Part shown: in pieces, positions 23,924 through 31,885 of the stretch
How the letters are laid out: the number at the start of each line of letters is the position of its first letter
How positions within the stretch are numbered: position 1 is the first letter of the stretch
Source: Streptomyces amritsarensis
GTDB taxonomy: Bacteria > Actinomycetota > Actinomycetes > Streptomycetales > Streptomycetaceae
Assembly: GCF_001953875.1 (NCBI RefSeq)
Contig: NZ_MQUR01000067.1
Coordinates: 8,444-45,073, forward strand
Direction of reading: 5' to 3'
Length of the DNA stretch: 36,630 bases
Translations under genes and position numbers: made by a program
The notes under the pieces: generated by a model
The model's database searches: none
Told to the model about the DNA's origin: nothing
Seen by the model: only the letters and a program-made list of their open reading frames with translations

Positions 23924-23944
23924 TCCGGACGATCGAAGTCCGGA
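23924..23944. promoter_or_regulatory. TCCGGAC-N7-GTCCGGA dyad upstream of the permease
   Basis: Perfect 7-bp arms, 33 bp upstream of the permease ATG. It lies in the 294-bp gap (23892-24185) between divergent genes, which is AT-richer than its surroundings and otherwise holds only promoter-like stretches (for example ttaatac near 24000) without any gene I can see. Confidence 0.5.
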
Positions 23945-24185
23945 AGGGAAGGGCCCACGGCTCCTTGGAATCTTGAGGCCGAGACAGTTCACGAGCACTT
24001 AATACAAGGTTCACTTAGCCATCCAGCCGCGATTCAGCAGGCCGAGCCTGGAGGCTTTCGGGATGCGGAAACCGCAGGCATGTCCGATTTGCACCTTTTC
24101 AAAGTTTCCGTCGTGACTTTGCGGTGACCACTGGTAACCGGATAAAGGACACCCGGCCTGCCGGGCGATCCGCGACACTGTCCCC

Positions 24186-25274
24186 ATGCCCACCGCCGAT
24201 GAGCTCCTCAGCGCGGACACCGTCACCACCCTCGCCGGCCTGCTGGCCCAGGCCGGCGGGCGCCGGTCCGCGCCCGCCCTGACCGCCCGCGCCGCCGCCC
24301 TCGACGGGCTGTCGTACAGCGGCCGGGTCGCCGCGATCCGCGACGCCGTCCTCGCCGACCTCCCCGAGGACTGGCCCGGCTTCGAGGCCGTCGTGCGCAC
24401 GGCCCTCGCGGAGCCCGCCTTCGCGGGATGGATGACCTTCCCCGTGAACGAGGCCGTCGCCGTCCGCGGGCTGGAGGTCTTCGAGCCCGCACTGGAGCTC
24501 CTGCGCGACCTCACCCCCCGGCTGACCGCCGAATCCGCGGTACGCCCCTTCCTGCGCGCCGACCCCGACCGCGCCCTGGCCGTCGTACGGAAGTGGACCG
24601 ACGACCCGGACCCGCACGTACGGCGCCTCGCCAGCGAGGGCACCCGGCCCCGGCTGCCGTGGGCCCCGCAGCTGCCCGCGTTCGTCGCCGACCCCCGCCC
24701 GGCGCTGCCCGTACTGGACGCCCTCCACCGCGACCCTTCCGAGTACGTCCGCCGGTCCGTCTCCAACCACCTCAACGACATCTGCCGCGACCACCCCGCC
24801 CTCGCCGTCGAGACGGCGGCCCGCTGGCTGGCCGAGCCGGACGGCACCACCGACCGCGTCGTCCGGCACGGACTGCGCACCCTGGTCAAGGCCGGCCGGC
24901 CCGAGGCGCTGACCCTCCTCGGGCACGCGCCGGACGCGCCGGTCAGCGTGCGCGGGCCGGTCGTGACGACGCCGCGCGTCGCCGTCGGGGAGTACCTCGT
25001 CTTCGACTACGCGGTCACCAACACCGGGGAGCTCCCGGCCGAGCTGGTGATCGACTACGTCGTGCACCACACCAAGGCCAACGGCACCCGCACCCCGAAG
25101 GTGTTCAAGCTCGTCACCCGCCCGCTGGCGCCCGGCGAGACCCTGGCCGGCACCAGGCGGCACTCCTTCAAGCCGATCACCACCCGCCGCTACCACTCCG
25201 GCGAGCACCTGGTGCAGCTCCAGGTCAACGGCCGCGTGCGCGGCGAGGCCGCATTCTCACTGGACGCCGGATGA
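24186..25274 (+). CDS. alkC: AlkC-type DNA alkylation repair glycosylase with Ig-like C-terminal domain
   Basis: 362 residues. The HEAT-like repeats cover about residues 1-255. The AlkC (COG4335) signature is clear: DPHVRRLASEGTRPRLPWA near residue 142, ADPRPALPVLDALHRDPSEYVRRSVSNHLNDI at about 175-207 in the family pattern, and ARWLAEPDG. A C-terminal beta domain (about 265-362; GEYLVFDYAVTNTGELPAELVIDYVVHH in parts) is Ig-like, as known for Pseudomonas AlkC. AlkC removes cationic alkylated bases such as 3-methylcytosine and 3-methyladenine without base flipping. The ATG gives the expected N terminus. The next gene, 54 bp on, also encodes helical repeats. Confidence 0.9.
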   Translation: MPTADELLSADTVTTLAGLLAQAGGRRSAPALTARAAALDGLSYSGRVAAIRDAVLADLPEDWPGFEAVVRTALAEPAFAGWMTFPVNEAVAVRGLEVFEPALELLRDLTPRLTAESAVRPFLRADPDRALAVVRKWTDDPDPHVRRLASEGTRPRLPWAPQLPAFVADPRPALPVLDALHRDPSEYVRRSVSNHLNDICRDHPALAVETAARWLAEPDGTTDRVVRHGLRTLVKAGRPEALTLLGHAPDAPVSVRGPVVTTPRVAVGEYLVFDYAVTNTGELPAELVIDYVVHHTKANGTRTPKVFKLVTRPLAPGETLAGTRRHSFKPITTRRYHSGEHLVQLQVNGRVRGEAAFSLDAG

Positions 25275-25296
25275 TCACTACGGCATGCTCCGGAAC

Positions 25297-25332
25297 ATGA
25301 CCCACGGAATCGAGTCCCACCCCGCCCGGTGA
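25297..25332 (+). other. Possible 11-codon leader ORF overlapping the next start
   Basis: ATG then MTHGIESHPAR and TGA. The TGA overlaps the GTG start of the HEAT-like gene as GTGA. The HEAT gene lacks a clear ribosome site, so coupled translation through this tiny frame is possible. Chance is also plausible. Confidence 0.25.
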
Positions 25333-27194
25333 GCGCCCGCGCAGAGCGCCCGGCGCTCACCTCCCGGACGACCTCCCTGTACGACTACGCCCTCTTCCGC
25401 CACGGCATCGAGCCGGACGGCAGGATCCCCTCCCGCGGCTTCCCCCTCCCCGGGGAGTTCCCCGAGATCGACGAGGACGACGAGCTCGAATGGGGTCCCG
25501 CCGAAGCGGCGGTCGGTGAAGTCCTCGCCCCGCTGCTGGCCGACCCGGACACCGGCCGGGCCGCGGAAACCGCACACCTGCGACTGGCCGCGCTGCCCAT
25601 CGAGCCCGCCACCGTCCACCGCATCACCTACTGGATCGGCCGCCGCCTCGCGCCGGACGACCCGGTCACCGGCACCGCCCGGTGCCTGGCCCGCCGCCTT
25701 GCCCGCACGGGCACCCACCCGGCGGCGGTCCACGCCGGGATGGGCCTGCTGATCCGGCTCGGCGAGGCCGAGGACGTCCCCCTCCTGCGGACGCTCGGGA
25801 TGCTCGAGGACTTCGCCGATCCGGCGGTCGAGGCCCTCGACCGGATCGACCGCCACGCGGCCGCCCTGGTGTGGCTGACCCGCCGCAGCGACGAACCGCG
25901 CGTCCGGCAGCTGATCGACGCGGTGACCCGCGAGGACTCCGCAGCCGTACGGGACCTGCTGCTCCCCCGCTCGGGAGCGGCGGCGGACCCGCCGCCCGCA
26001 CCGTGGCCCGTACCCGTCGCCCGGCTCGCCGAAGTCGTCCGGCTCGACGGCCTGCTGCGCACGTACCCGCAGGACACGGCGCTGGTCGGGCTTGCCGCAC
26101 GCCTGCTCGCCACGATGGCCGACACCTTCGTCCACGGACCGCGGTTCCCCGACTACTCACGTCCGATGCCCCTGTACGAGGCGGTGGTCGCCGGGGCGCA
26201 CCGGCTCGTACCGGACCTGGACGCCCACGCCACGCTGGTGTCCCTCGCCGTCGACCTGTACTGCGGTGCCGGGGCGGTCCTCGACTGGCCGCCGGGCCGC
26301 CGCGAGGAACTGCTCGACGCCCTGGGCGGGCTGCTGGACCGCCCCGCCTGGGCGGCCGTGGCCGCCCGGGCTGCGGAGGGCGGGGGCGGCGAGGTCGGCG
26401 ACGTGCTCCGGGCCCGCTGGATCCGCCGCACCGGGCGGCGGCCGTTCGCCCGCCGCGGCGGGCCGGACCCGTTCCGCCTGGAGGTCGTCGTGACCGACCC
26501 GGCCGTCCGCGGCCTGGTGGAGACGCGCATCCTGGCCGACGGCCTGCCTCTGGTGGCGTCACTGTTCCCCATCGGCGTGGGCGAGCACCCCCGGGCCCTC
26601 CTCGACCGAGGCCTGTTGCGGGCGGGTGCGGAGCCCCGCGAGGTGAAACTGGCCTGGCCGCACTGCGGCGAGGGGTGCTGCGGCGCGCTCCACGTCACCA
26701 TCCGCCGGGAGGGACACCATGTGGTCTGGGACGGCTGGCAGGGCGTGCAGGGGCCGCAGCCCGGTGCCTTGCGGTTCGACGCCGTCGCGTACGACGCCGA
26801 GATCAGCCGGGCCGCACAGGACCGGGAGTGGGAGTGGCAGGCCCACACCACCGCCCTGCTCATCGCCCAGGGGCTGCGGGACAGGCCCGAGGTACTGGCC
26901 GCATGGGACTGCGGCGACGTCAGCGCGCACCCCGCCTGGGACGATCCCGGAACGGTCGTGGTCTCGTTCCGCCACGGACCCGGCCTCGGTTCCGGGACGC
27001 AGGTCCCGGACGGACCCCGGCTCTCCTTCGAGTGGCTCGTCCCGGACGACGGCTCCCCGCCGCAGGCGCAGGCGGACTCGGCGATCCGGCGGCTCGCGGC
27101 CGGCGATCCCCGCTTCCTCGCGGACCTGCGCCATGCCCGGCGGGAGGACGCCGAGGCCCTCGGCTTCCCCTGGCCCGGGGAGGAAGAGGCGTAG
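25329..27194 (+). CDS. HEAT-like helical repeat protein with Cys-containing C-terminal domain
   Basis: 621 residues, soluble. The N-terminal 360 residues are alpha-helical repeats (AETAHLRLAALPI, LARTGTHPAAVHAGMGLLIRLGEAEDV, DEPRVRQLIDAV), typical of HEAT-like scaffolds. The C-terminal half (from about 385) is a mixed domain with WPHCGEGCCGALHVTIRREG near residue 442, where three Cys and a His are close together, then VVWDGW. I have seen this type as a conserved hypothetical in Streptomyces; no function is known. It follows the AlkC gene by 54 bp on the same strand and is probably co-transcribed. GTG start without a good ribosome site. Confidence 0.82.
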   Translation: MSARAERPALTSRTTSLYDYALFRHGIEPDGRIPSRGFPLPGEFPEIDEDDELEWGPAEAAVGEVLAPLLADPDTGRAAETAHLRLAALPIEPATVHRITYWIGRRLAPDDPVTGTARCLARRLARTGTHPAAVHAGMGLLIRLGEAEDVPLLRTLGMLEDFADPAVEALDRIDRHAAALVWLTRRSDEPRVRQLIDAVTREDSAAVRDLLLPRSGAAADPPPAPWPVPVARLAEVVRLDGLLRTYPQDTALVGLAARLLATMADTFVHGPRFPDYSRPMPLYEAVVAGAHRLVPDLDAHATLVSLAVDLYCGAGAVLDWPPGRREELLDALGGLLDRPAWAAVAARAAEGGGGEVGDVLRARWIRRTGRRPFARRGGPDPFRLEVVVTDPAVRGLVETRILADGLPLVASLFPIGVGEHPRALLDRGLLRAGAEPREVKLAWPHCGEGCCGALHVTIRREGHHVVWDGWQGVQGPQPGALRFDAVAYDAEISRAAQDREWEWQAHTTALLIAQGLRDRPEVLAAWDCGDVSAHPAWDDPGTVVVSFRHGPGLGSGTQVPDGPRLSFEWLVPDDGSPPQAQADSAIRRLAAGDPRFLADLRHARREDAEALGFPWPGEEEA

Positions 27195-27200
27195 CGGCGC

Positions 27201-27226
27201 GGGCGGGCCCCTTGCGGGGCCCGCCC
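27201..27226. terminator. Perfect terminator between convergent genes
   Basis: GGGCGGGCCCC and GGGGCCCGCCC form a perfect 11-bp stem with a TTGC loop, 7 bp after the HEAT-like stop and 23 bp before the ALDH stop. It can serve both directions. Confidence 0.85.
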
Positions 27227-27248
27227 CCGGCCGGATCCGCCGCGCGGG

Positions 27249-28712
27249 CTACGTCGTCCAGACGATCGACTGGATCTCGCTGTAGGCGTGCAGGGCGTAC
27301 GAGCCGACGTCGCGGCCGACCCCGCTGCGTTTGAAGCCGCCGAACGGGGCCTCCATGTTGCGGCCGACGGTGTTCACGCCGACCCCGCCCGCGCGCAGCC
27401 TGCGCGCCATGCGGAAGGCGCGCGCCGAGTCCCCGGACCACACGTAGCTCAGCAGGCCGAAGTCGCTGTCGTTGGCCAGCCGGACCGCTTCGTCCTCGTC
27501 GCCGTCGAAAGGGACCACCACGACGACCGGGCCGAAGATCTCCTCGCGGACCACCCGCATGTCGGTGGTGCAGTCCACGAGCAGGGTCGGGGCGACGTAG
27601 AAGCCGCGCCCGTCGCCGACCACGGGACGCTCGCCGCCGTAGGCGATCCGGGCGCCCTCCTTCTTCCCGAGCTCGATGTAGGACTCCACGCGGTCGCGGT
27701 GCGCCGCCGAGATGACCGGGCCGACGACCGTCCCGGCCGCCGCCGGGTCGCCGACCTTCATGAAGGCCAGGTAGCCGGTGAGCTTCTCGACCAGCTGCCC
27801 GTACACCGACCGGTGGACGATCACGCGGGTCGGGGCGGTGCAGATCTGGCCGGAGTAGAAGGAGAAGGTGGTGCCGATGCCCATCACCGCGGCGTCCAGG
27901 TCGGCGTCGTCCATGACGACGGCCGCGCCCTTGCCGCCGAGTTCCATCAGCTGCCGCTTCATCGTGCGGCCGCAGACCTCCGCGATGCGCTGTCCGACAC
28001 CGGTGGATCCGGTGAAGGACACCATGTCCACGTACGGGGAGTCCACGGCGGCCTCGCCGACCTCCACCGACTGTCCGCCGACGACGTTGACGACGCCCGC
28101 CGGGACCCCGGCCTCGTGCAGCGCCTGCGCCATCTTGAAGACGGACAGCGGGTCCTGCGGGGCCGGTTTGACGACGACCGTGTTGCCCATGGCGAGGGCG
28201 GGGGCCACCTTGCCGGCCGGGTTGGCCCACGGGTTGTTGTAGGAGGTGATGCAGGTGACCACGCCGACGGGCTGGCGGACCTCCAGCGCGCCCAGGATGC
28301 CCGCCCTCCCCATCGGGCCGGCTTCCGTGACCTGGGGCGGCAGCCCCTTCTCGACGGGTTCCAGGGCGCCCTTGGCGTACCTGCGGAAGCGGGCCACGCC
28401 GACGCCGACCTGCATGCCGCGGGCGATGCCGGCCGGGGCGCCGGTCTCCGCCCGGGCGAGCGCCGTCCACGGCTCGAACTCACGCTGCATGATGTCCGCG
28501 GCCCGGTCGAGGATCTCCGCCCGGGCCTGCGGCGTCGTGCGCGACCAGGTCTCGAAGGCCTCGGCCGCGGCGCGGGCCGCGTCCGCGACCTGTGCGCGCG
28601 AGGCCTCGGGGGCGAGCCCGACCACCGACTCGTCGGCCGGGTTGACCACGTCGTAGTGGCCGCCGGCCGGCTCCACCCACTCGCCGCCGATGTAGAGGGG
28701 CTGTGCGTTCAA
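27249..28712 (-). CDS. NAD(P)-dependent aldehyde dehydrogenase
   Basis: 487 residues, normal ALDH length. It oxidises an aldehyde to an acid. The fold motifs are in order: SYNNPWANPAGKVAPALAMG (substrate/cofactor region), FTGSTGVGQRI (NAD loop), MELGGKGA with the general-base Glu, and SGQICTAPTRV with the catalytic Cys. The C-terminal part has REEIFGPVVVVVPFD and NMEAPFGGFKRSG. The start is TTG at 28712; its TTGA overlaps the TGA of the amidohydrolase gene and GGTGAG lies just upstream, so translation is coupled. No ATG lies near. It is the last gene of the minus-strand catabolic block and probably disposes of an aldehyde made by the upstream oxidoreductases. Confidence 0.95.
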   Translation of the reverse strand: MNAQPLYIGGEWVEPAGGHYDVVNPADESVVGLAPEASRAQVADAARAAAEAFETWSRTTPQARAEILDRAADIMQREFEPWTALARAETGAPAGIARGMQVGVGVARFRRYAKGALEPVEKGLPPQVTEAGPMGRAGILGALEVRQPVGVVTCITSYNNPWANPAGKVAPALAMGNTVVVKPAPQDPLSVFKMAQALHEAGVPAGVVNVVGGQSVEVGEAAVDSPYVDMVSFTGSTGVGQRIAEVCGRTMKRQLMELGGKGAAVVMDDADLDAAVMGIGTTFSFYSGQICTAPTRVIVHRSVYGQLVEKLTGYLAFMKVGDPAAAGTVVGPVISAAHRDRVESYIELGKKEGARIAYGGERPVVGDGRGFYVAPTLLVDCTTDMRVVREEIFGPVVVVVPFDGDEDEAVRLANDSDFGLLSYVWSGDSARAFRMARRLRAGGVGVNTVGRNMEAPFGGFKRSGVGRDVGSYALHAYSEIQSIVWTT

Positions 28713-30448
28713 CGGGTGCTCACCGTCCTCGTGTCGCGGCCCGACCTGAGCACGATGCCGGGGACGGCCCCGGTCACCTCGTCGTCGCGGATGGTCTCCA
28801 CGCCGTTGACGCGCACCGAGACGATGCCGATGGCACGCGCGTCCAGGCGGGGGCTGTCGCCGGGCAGGTCGTGGACGAGGGTGGCCGGGCCCGCCTCGAT
28901 GCGTTCGGGGTCGAAGAGGACCAGGTCGGCGTGGTAGCCCTCGGCGAGGCGGCCGCGCTCGCGCAGCCCGAACAGCCGGGCCGGGTCGTCCGTGAGCATC
29001 CGTACGGCCTGCTCCAGCGGCACCAGCTTGCGGCCGCGCAGGCAGTCGCCGAGGAAGCGGGTCGTGTACGGGGCGCCGCACATGCGGTCCAGGTGGGCGC
29101 CGGCGTCGGAGCCGCCGAGCATGACGTCCTCGTGCTGCCAGGTCTCGGCGCGCAGCGCCCAGCTCGCCGGGTCGTTGTCGGTGGGCATCGGCCAGAGCAC
29201 GGTGCGCAGGTCGTCGTTGGCGCATATCTCCACCAGGCACTGGAAGGGGTCCTGGCCGCGTTCGGCCGCGATGTCGCCCACGACCCGCCCGGAGAGGCCC
29301 TCGTTCTCCTTGCTGTAGGTGTCGCCGATGACGTAGCGGCCGAAGTCGGCGAGGCGGCGGAAGACGCCGGCCTCCTTGCTGTCGGCGCGGCGCAGCATCT
29401 CGGCGCGTACGCGAGGGTCGCGGAGTTCGGCGATCCGCTCGGGGACGGGCAGGCCGAGGACCTCGCCCCAGCCGGGGATGAGGTTCAGCGCGCAGAAGGT
29501 GCCGAGCGACATGTTCATGGGGGTCAGGATCGGCATCGTGAGCGCGACGATACGGCCGCCGGCCTTGCGGGCGCGTTCGCTGGGGATCAACTGGCGCGGC
29601 ACCCGTTCGGGGACAGCGGCGTCGATGGTGAGGACGTTCCAGTTCAGGGGCCTTCCGGCGGCGGCGCTCATGTCGACGAAGAGGTCGATCTCCTCGTCGG
29701 AGAACTGGTCGAGGCAGCCGGCGACGATCGCTTCGAGCTGGGTGCCCTCGTGTTCGGCGACGGCGCGCGAGAGCGCGAGGAGTTCGGCGGGCCCGGCGTG
29801 CCGGGAGGCGACGGGGGCGCCCGCGCCGTCGGAGTGGGTGGAGGACTGGGTGGTGGACAGGCCCCAGGCGCCGGCGTCCATGGCGTCGTGGAGGAGGTCG
29901 AGCATCTGCTGCATCTGCTCGGGGGTGGGTTGTCCGCCGACGGCGTCCTCGCCCATGACGTGGCGGCGCAGGGCGCAGTGCCCGACCATGAAGCCGGCGT
30001 TGACGGCGATCCGGCCCTCCAGTGCGTCGAGGTATTCGCCGAAGGTGGACCAGGTCCAGTCGACGCCCTCCTCCAGGGCCTTGAGGGCCATGCCCTCGAC
30101 CTTGCTCATCATGCGGCGGGTGTAGTCGGCGTCCTCGGGGCGGGCCGGGTTGAGCGGGGCCAGGGTGAAGCCGCAGTTGCCGCCGGCGACGGTGGTGACG
30201 CCGTGGTTCATGGAGGGTGTGGCGTACGGGTCCCAGAAGAGCTGGGCGTCGTAGTGCGTGTGCGGGTCGACGAAGCCGGGGGTGAGGACGAGGCCGGTGG
30301 CGTCCTCGCTGGTGCGGGCCTCTTCGGTGACGGTGCCGGGTGCGGCGATGACGGCGATGCGGCCGTCGCGTATGCCGAGGTCCGCGACGCGGGCGGGGGC
30401 GCCGGTGCCGTCCACGACGGTCGCGCCCTTGATCAGGTGGTCGAGCAT
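28709..30448 (-). CDS. D-aminoacylase-family amidohydrolase
   Basis: 579 residues. Member of the N-acyl-D-amino-acid deacylase group (COG3653) of the amidohydrolase superfamily. Metal ligands are His63 and His65 (DPHTHYD), and Cys92 (NCGF), which is the Zn-bridging Cys of D-aminoacylases. The C-terminal GGSDAGAHLDRM supplies the catalytic Asp. It hydrolyses an amide or cyclic C-N bond; the true substrate may not be a D-amino acid. The ATG at 30448 has AGAAGGGA upstream. It is coupled to the ALDH by a TTGA overlap, so a hydrolysis step and an aldehyde oxidation step are made together. A 207-bp hairpin-rich gap separates it from the upstream LLM gene. Confidence 0.93.
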   Translation of the reverse strand: MLDHLIKGATVVDGTGAPARVADLGIRDGRIAVIAAPGTVTEEARTSEDATGLVLTPGFVDPHTHYDAQLFWDPYATPSMNHGVTTVAGGNCGFTLAPLNPARPEDADYTRRMMSKVEGMALKALEEGVDWTWSTFGEYLDALEGRIAVNAGFMVGHCALRRHVMGEDAVGGQPTPEQMQQMLDLLHDAMDAGAWGLSTTQSSTHSDGAGAPVASRHAGPAELLALSRAVAEHEGTQLEAIVAGCLDQFSDEEIDLFVDMSAAAGRPLNWNVLTIDAAVPERVPRQLIPSERARKAGGRIVALTMPILTPMNMSLGTFCALNLIPGWGEVLGLPVPERIAELRDPRVRAEMLRRADSKEAGVFRRLADFGRYVIGDTYSKENEGLSGRVVGDIAAERGQDPFQCLVEICANDDLRTVLWPMPTDNDPASWALRAETWQHEDVMLGGSDAGAHLDRMCGAPYTTRFLGDCLRGRKLVPLEQAVRMLTDDPARLFGLRERGRLAEGYHADLVLFDPERIEAGPATLVHDLPGDSPRLDARAIGIVSVRVNGVETIRDDEVTGAVPGIVLRSGRDTRTVSTR

Positions 30449-30489
30449 GACGTCCCTTCTGCCGGTGTTCGCGTTGCGCGCCGTGCGCC

Positions 30490-30539
30490 GGGGCTCCGCC
30501 CCGGGCCCCGCGGGGTGCGGGGGCGGGGGCGGAGCCCCC
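30490..30539 (-). repeat. First intergenic hairpin between LLM and amidohydrolase genes
   Basis: GGGGCTCCGCCCC (30490-30502) pairs perfectly with GGGGCGGAGCCCC (30526-30538). This GGGGCTCCGCCCC type is common between Streptomyces genes. It may reduce read-through from the LLM gene. Confidence 0.7.
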
Positions 30540-30543
30540 GCAT

Positions 30544-30599
30544 GCCCCGGCCGGAGGCCGCCGGGCGGCCGCGGCCTCGGCACGGCCTCCGGCCGGGGC
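30544..30599 (-). repeat. Second intergenic hairpin, perfect 17-bp stem
   Basis: GCCCCGGCCGGAGGCCG (30544-30560) pairs perfectly with CGGCCTCCGGCCGGGGC (30583-30599), loop 22 bases. No T-run. Together with the first hairpin it fills the gap and could terminate, attenuate or protect the message. Confidence 0.75.
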
Positions 30600-30655
30600 C
30601 GGTGCGGGACGGCGGTCCGGGAAGACGCCGTCCCCGCTGGTGCGTCCGGCAGGGG

Positions 30656-31786
30656 TCAGGCCGACTGCCGGAAGCGCGTCGTGCGGTGGACCGGGTCCGT
30701 GTCGATGTGCGGGATCACGTGCTCGCCGATCAGCTTGATCGTGGTCATCGTGTCCTCGTAGCCGACGCCGGTCGGCAGGCCGAAGGAGAGCTGGTCCGCG
30801 CCCGCCTGCTCCCAGCGCTTGCACTGGGCCCGGACCTCCGAGGGGTCGCCGCAGATGAGGAGTTCCTCGGCGATCAGCAGCTCGATGATCTCCGCGTTGT
30901 ACTCCGGGAGGGTCTCGGGCCACTGCGGGATCGCCTCGGGCCGCGGGAAGGTGTCGTGGTAGCGGAAGACCAGCGACTGGAAGCGGTTCATGCGGGCGTT
31001 GACGGCGATCTCGACCGCCTTGTCGTGGGTCTCGGCGCAGATCGCGGTGGAGGTGACCATCACGTTGTCGTTGACGAAGGCGCCGATGGCCTTCGCCTCC
31101 CTGATGGCCGTCTTGTACTGGTCGAGGACCCACTCCATGTCGGAGACCTTCTGCACGCTGAAGCCCAGCACGCCGAGGCCCTTCCTGGCCGCCATCGCGT
31201 AGGAGGAGGGCGACCCGGCGGCGTACCACATGGCCGGGTGGGCCTTGCCGTACGGCTTGGGGAAGACCTTCCGCGGCGGCAGCGACCAGTGCTTGCCCTG
31301 GAACCCCTCGTACTCCTCCTGGAGGAACATCTTGGGGAATTCCGCGATGGTCTCCTCCCATATCTCCTTGGTGGCGTTCATGTCCTCGATGCCGGGCAGG
31401 AAGCCGAGGATCTCGTGGCTGCCCGCGCCGCGGCCGGTGCCGAACTCGAAGCGGCCCTTGGAGAGGTGGTCGAGCATCGTGACCTTCTCGGCCACCTTGA
31501 CCGGGTGGTTCACCGGGGCGAGCGGGTTGAAGATGCCGGAGCCGAGGTGGATGCGTTCGGTGGCGTGCGCGAGGTAGCCGAGGAACACCTCGTTCGCCGA
31601 CAGGTGCGAGTACTCCTCCAGGAAGTGGTGCTCGGAGGCCCAGGCGTACTTGAAGCCGGACTTGTCGGCCTGGATGACGTACTCGGTCTCCTCGACCAGC
31701 GCCTTGTGCTCTGCCTCGGGGTCGACCTCGGACCGCGCCTCAGGCACGTATCCCTGCACGAAGAGCCCGAATTCCAAGGGGTTCAC
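30656..31786 (-). CDS. LLM-class flavin-dependent oxidoreductase (LLM enzyme 1)
   Basis: 376 residues, luciferase-like barrel. N-terminal NPLEFGLFVQGY, then WASEHHFLEEYSHLSANEVFLGYLA in parts (residues about 48-72), RIHLGSGIFNPLAPVNHPVKVAEK (residues about 78-101) and GRFEFGTGRGAGSHEI. The C-terminal half has HPAMWYAAGSPSS. The two His in SEHHF and the GTGRGAG loop fit flavin or F420 binding. It could act as a monooxygenase or dehydrogenase; the substrate is unknown. The GTG start follows GAGGACG. Two CTGAYG-N3-CRTCAG sites precede it, one with a -10 hexamer and one between that promoter and the start codon, so it has its own tightly controlled promoter. Confidence 0.92.
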   Translation of the reverse strand: MNPLEFGLFVQGYVPEARSEVDPEAEHKALVEETEYVIQADKSGFKYAWASEHHFLEEYSHLSANEVFLGYLAHATERIHLGSGIFNPLAPVNHPVKVAEKVTMLDHLSKGRFEFGTGRGAGSHEILGFLPGIEDMNATKEIWEETIAEFPKMFLQEEYEGFQGKHWSLPPRKVFPKPYGKAHPAMWYAAGSPSSYAMAARKGLGVLGFSVQKVSDMEWVLDQYKTAIREAKAIGAFVNDNVMVTSTAICAETHDKAVEIAVNARMNRFQSLVFRYHDTFPRPEAIPQWPETLPEYNAEIIELLIAEELLICGDPSEVRAQCKRWEQAGADQLSFGLPTGVGYEDTMTTIKLIGEHVIPHIDTDPVHRTTRFRQSA

Positions 31787-31799
31787 CGTCCTCTGTTTT

Positions 31800-31814
31800 C
31801 TGACGTTGCGTCAG
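31800..31814 (-). promoter_or_regulatory. Operator site 3 (perfect) next to the LLM1 start
   Basis: CTGACG-TTG-CGTCAG, symmetric to 17 bp with flanking T and A. It lies 13 bp upstream of the GTG and downstream of the promoter at 31854-31859, where bound protein would block elongation. Its centre is 61 bp from site 4. Confidence 0.78.
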
Positions 31815-31860
31815 ATTCGATGTCCCGACTGTTCCACCGCGGGGCCCGGAGCGTCAATAC

Positions 31861-31875
31861 CTGACGCTCCATCAG
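31861..31875 (-). promoter_or_regulatory. Operator site 4 with adjacent -10 hexamer
   Basis: Plus strand CTGACG-CTC-CATCAG; in gene direction CTGATG-GAG-CGTCAG. One base later on the minus strand is TATTGA (31859 down to 31854), a plausible -10, placing the start of transcription near 31847. It lies 10 bp after the SDR stop and drives the LLM1 gene. Confidence 0.75.
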
Positions 31876-31885
31876 CTCTCGGCGG

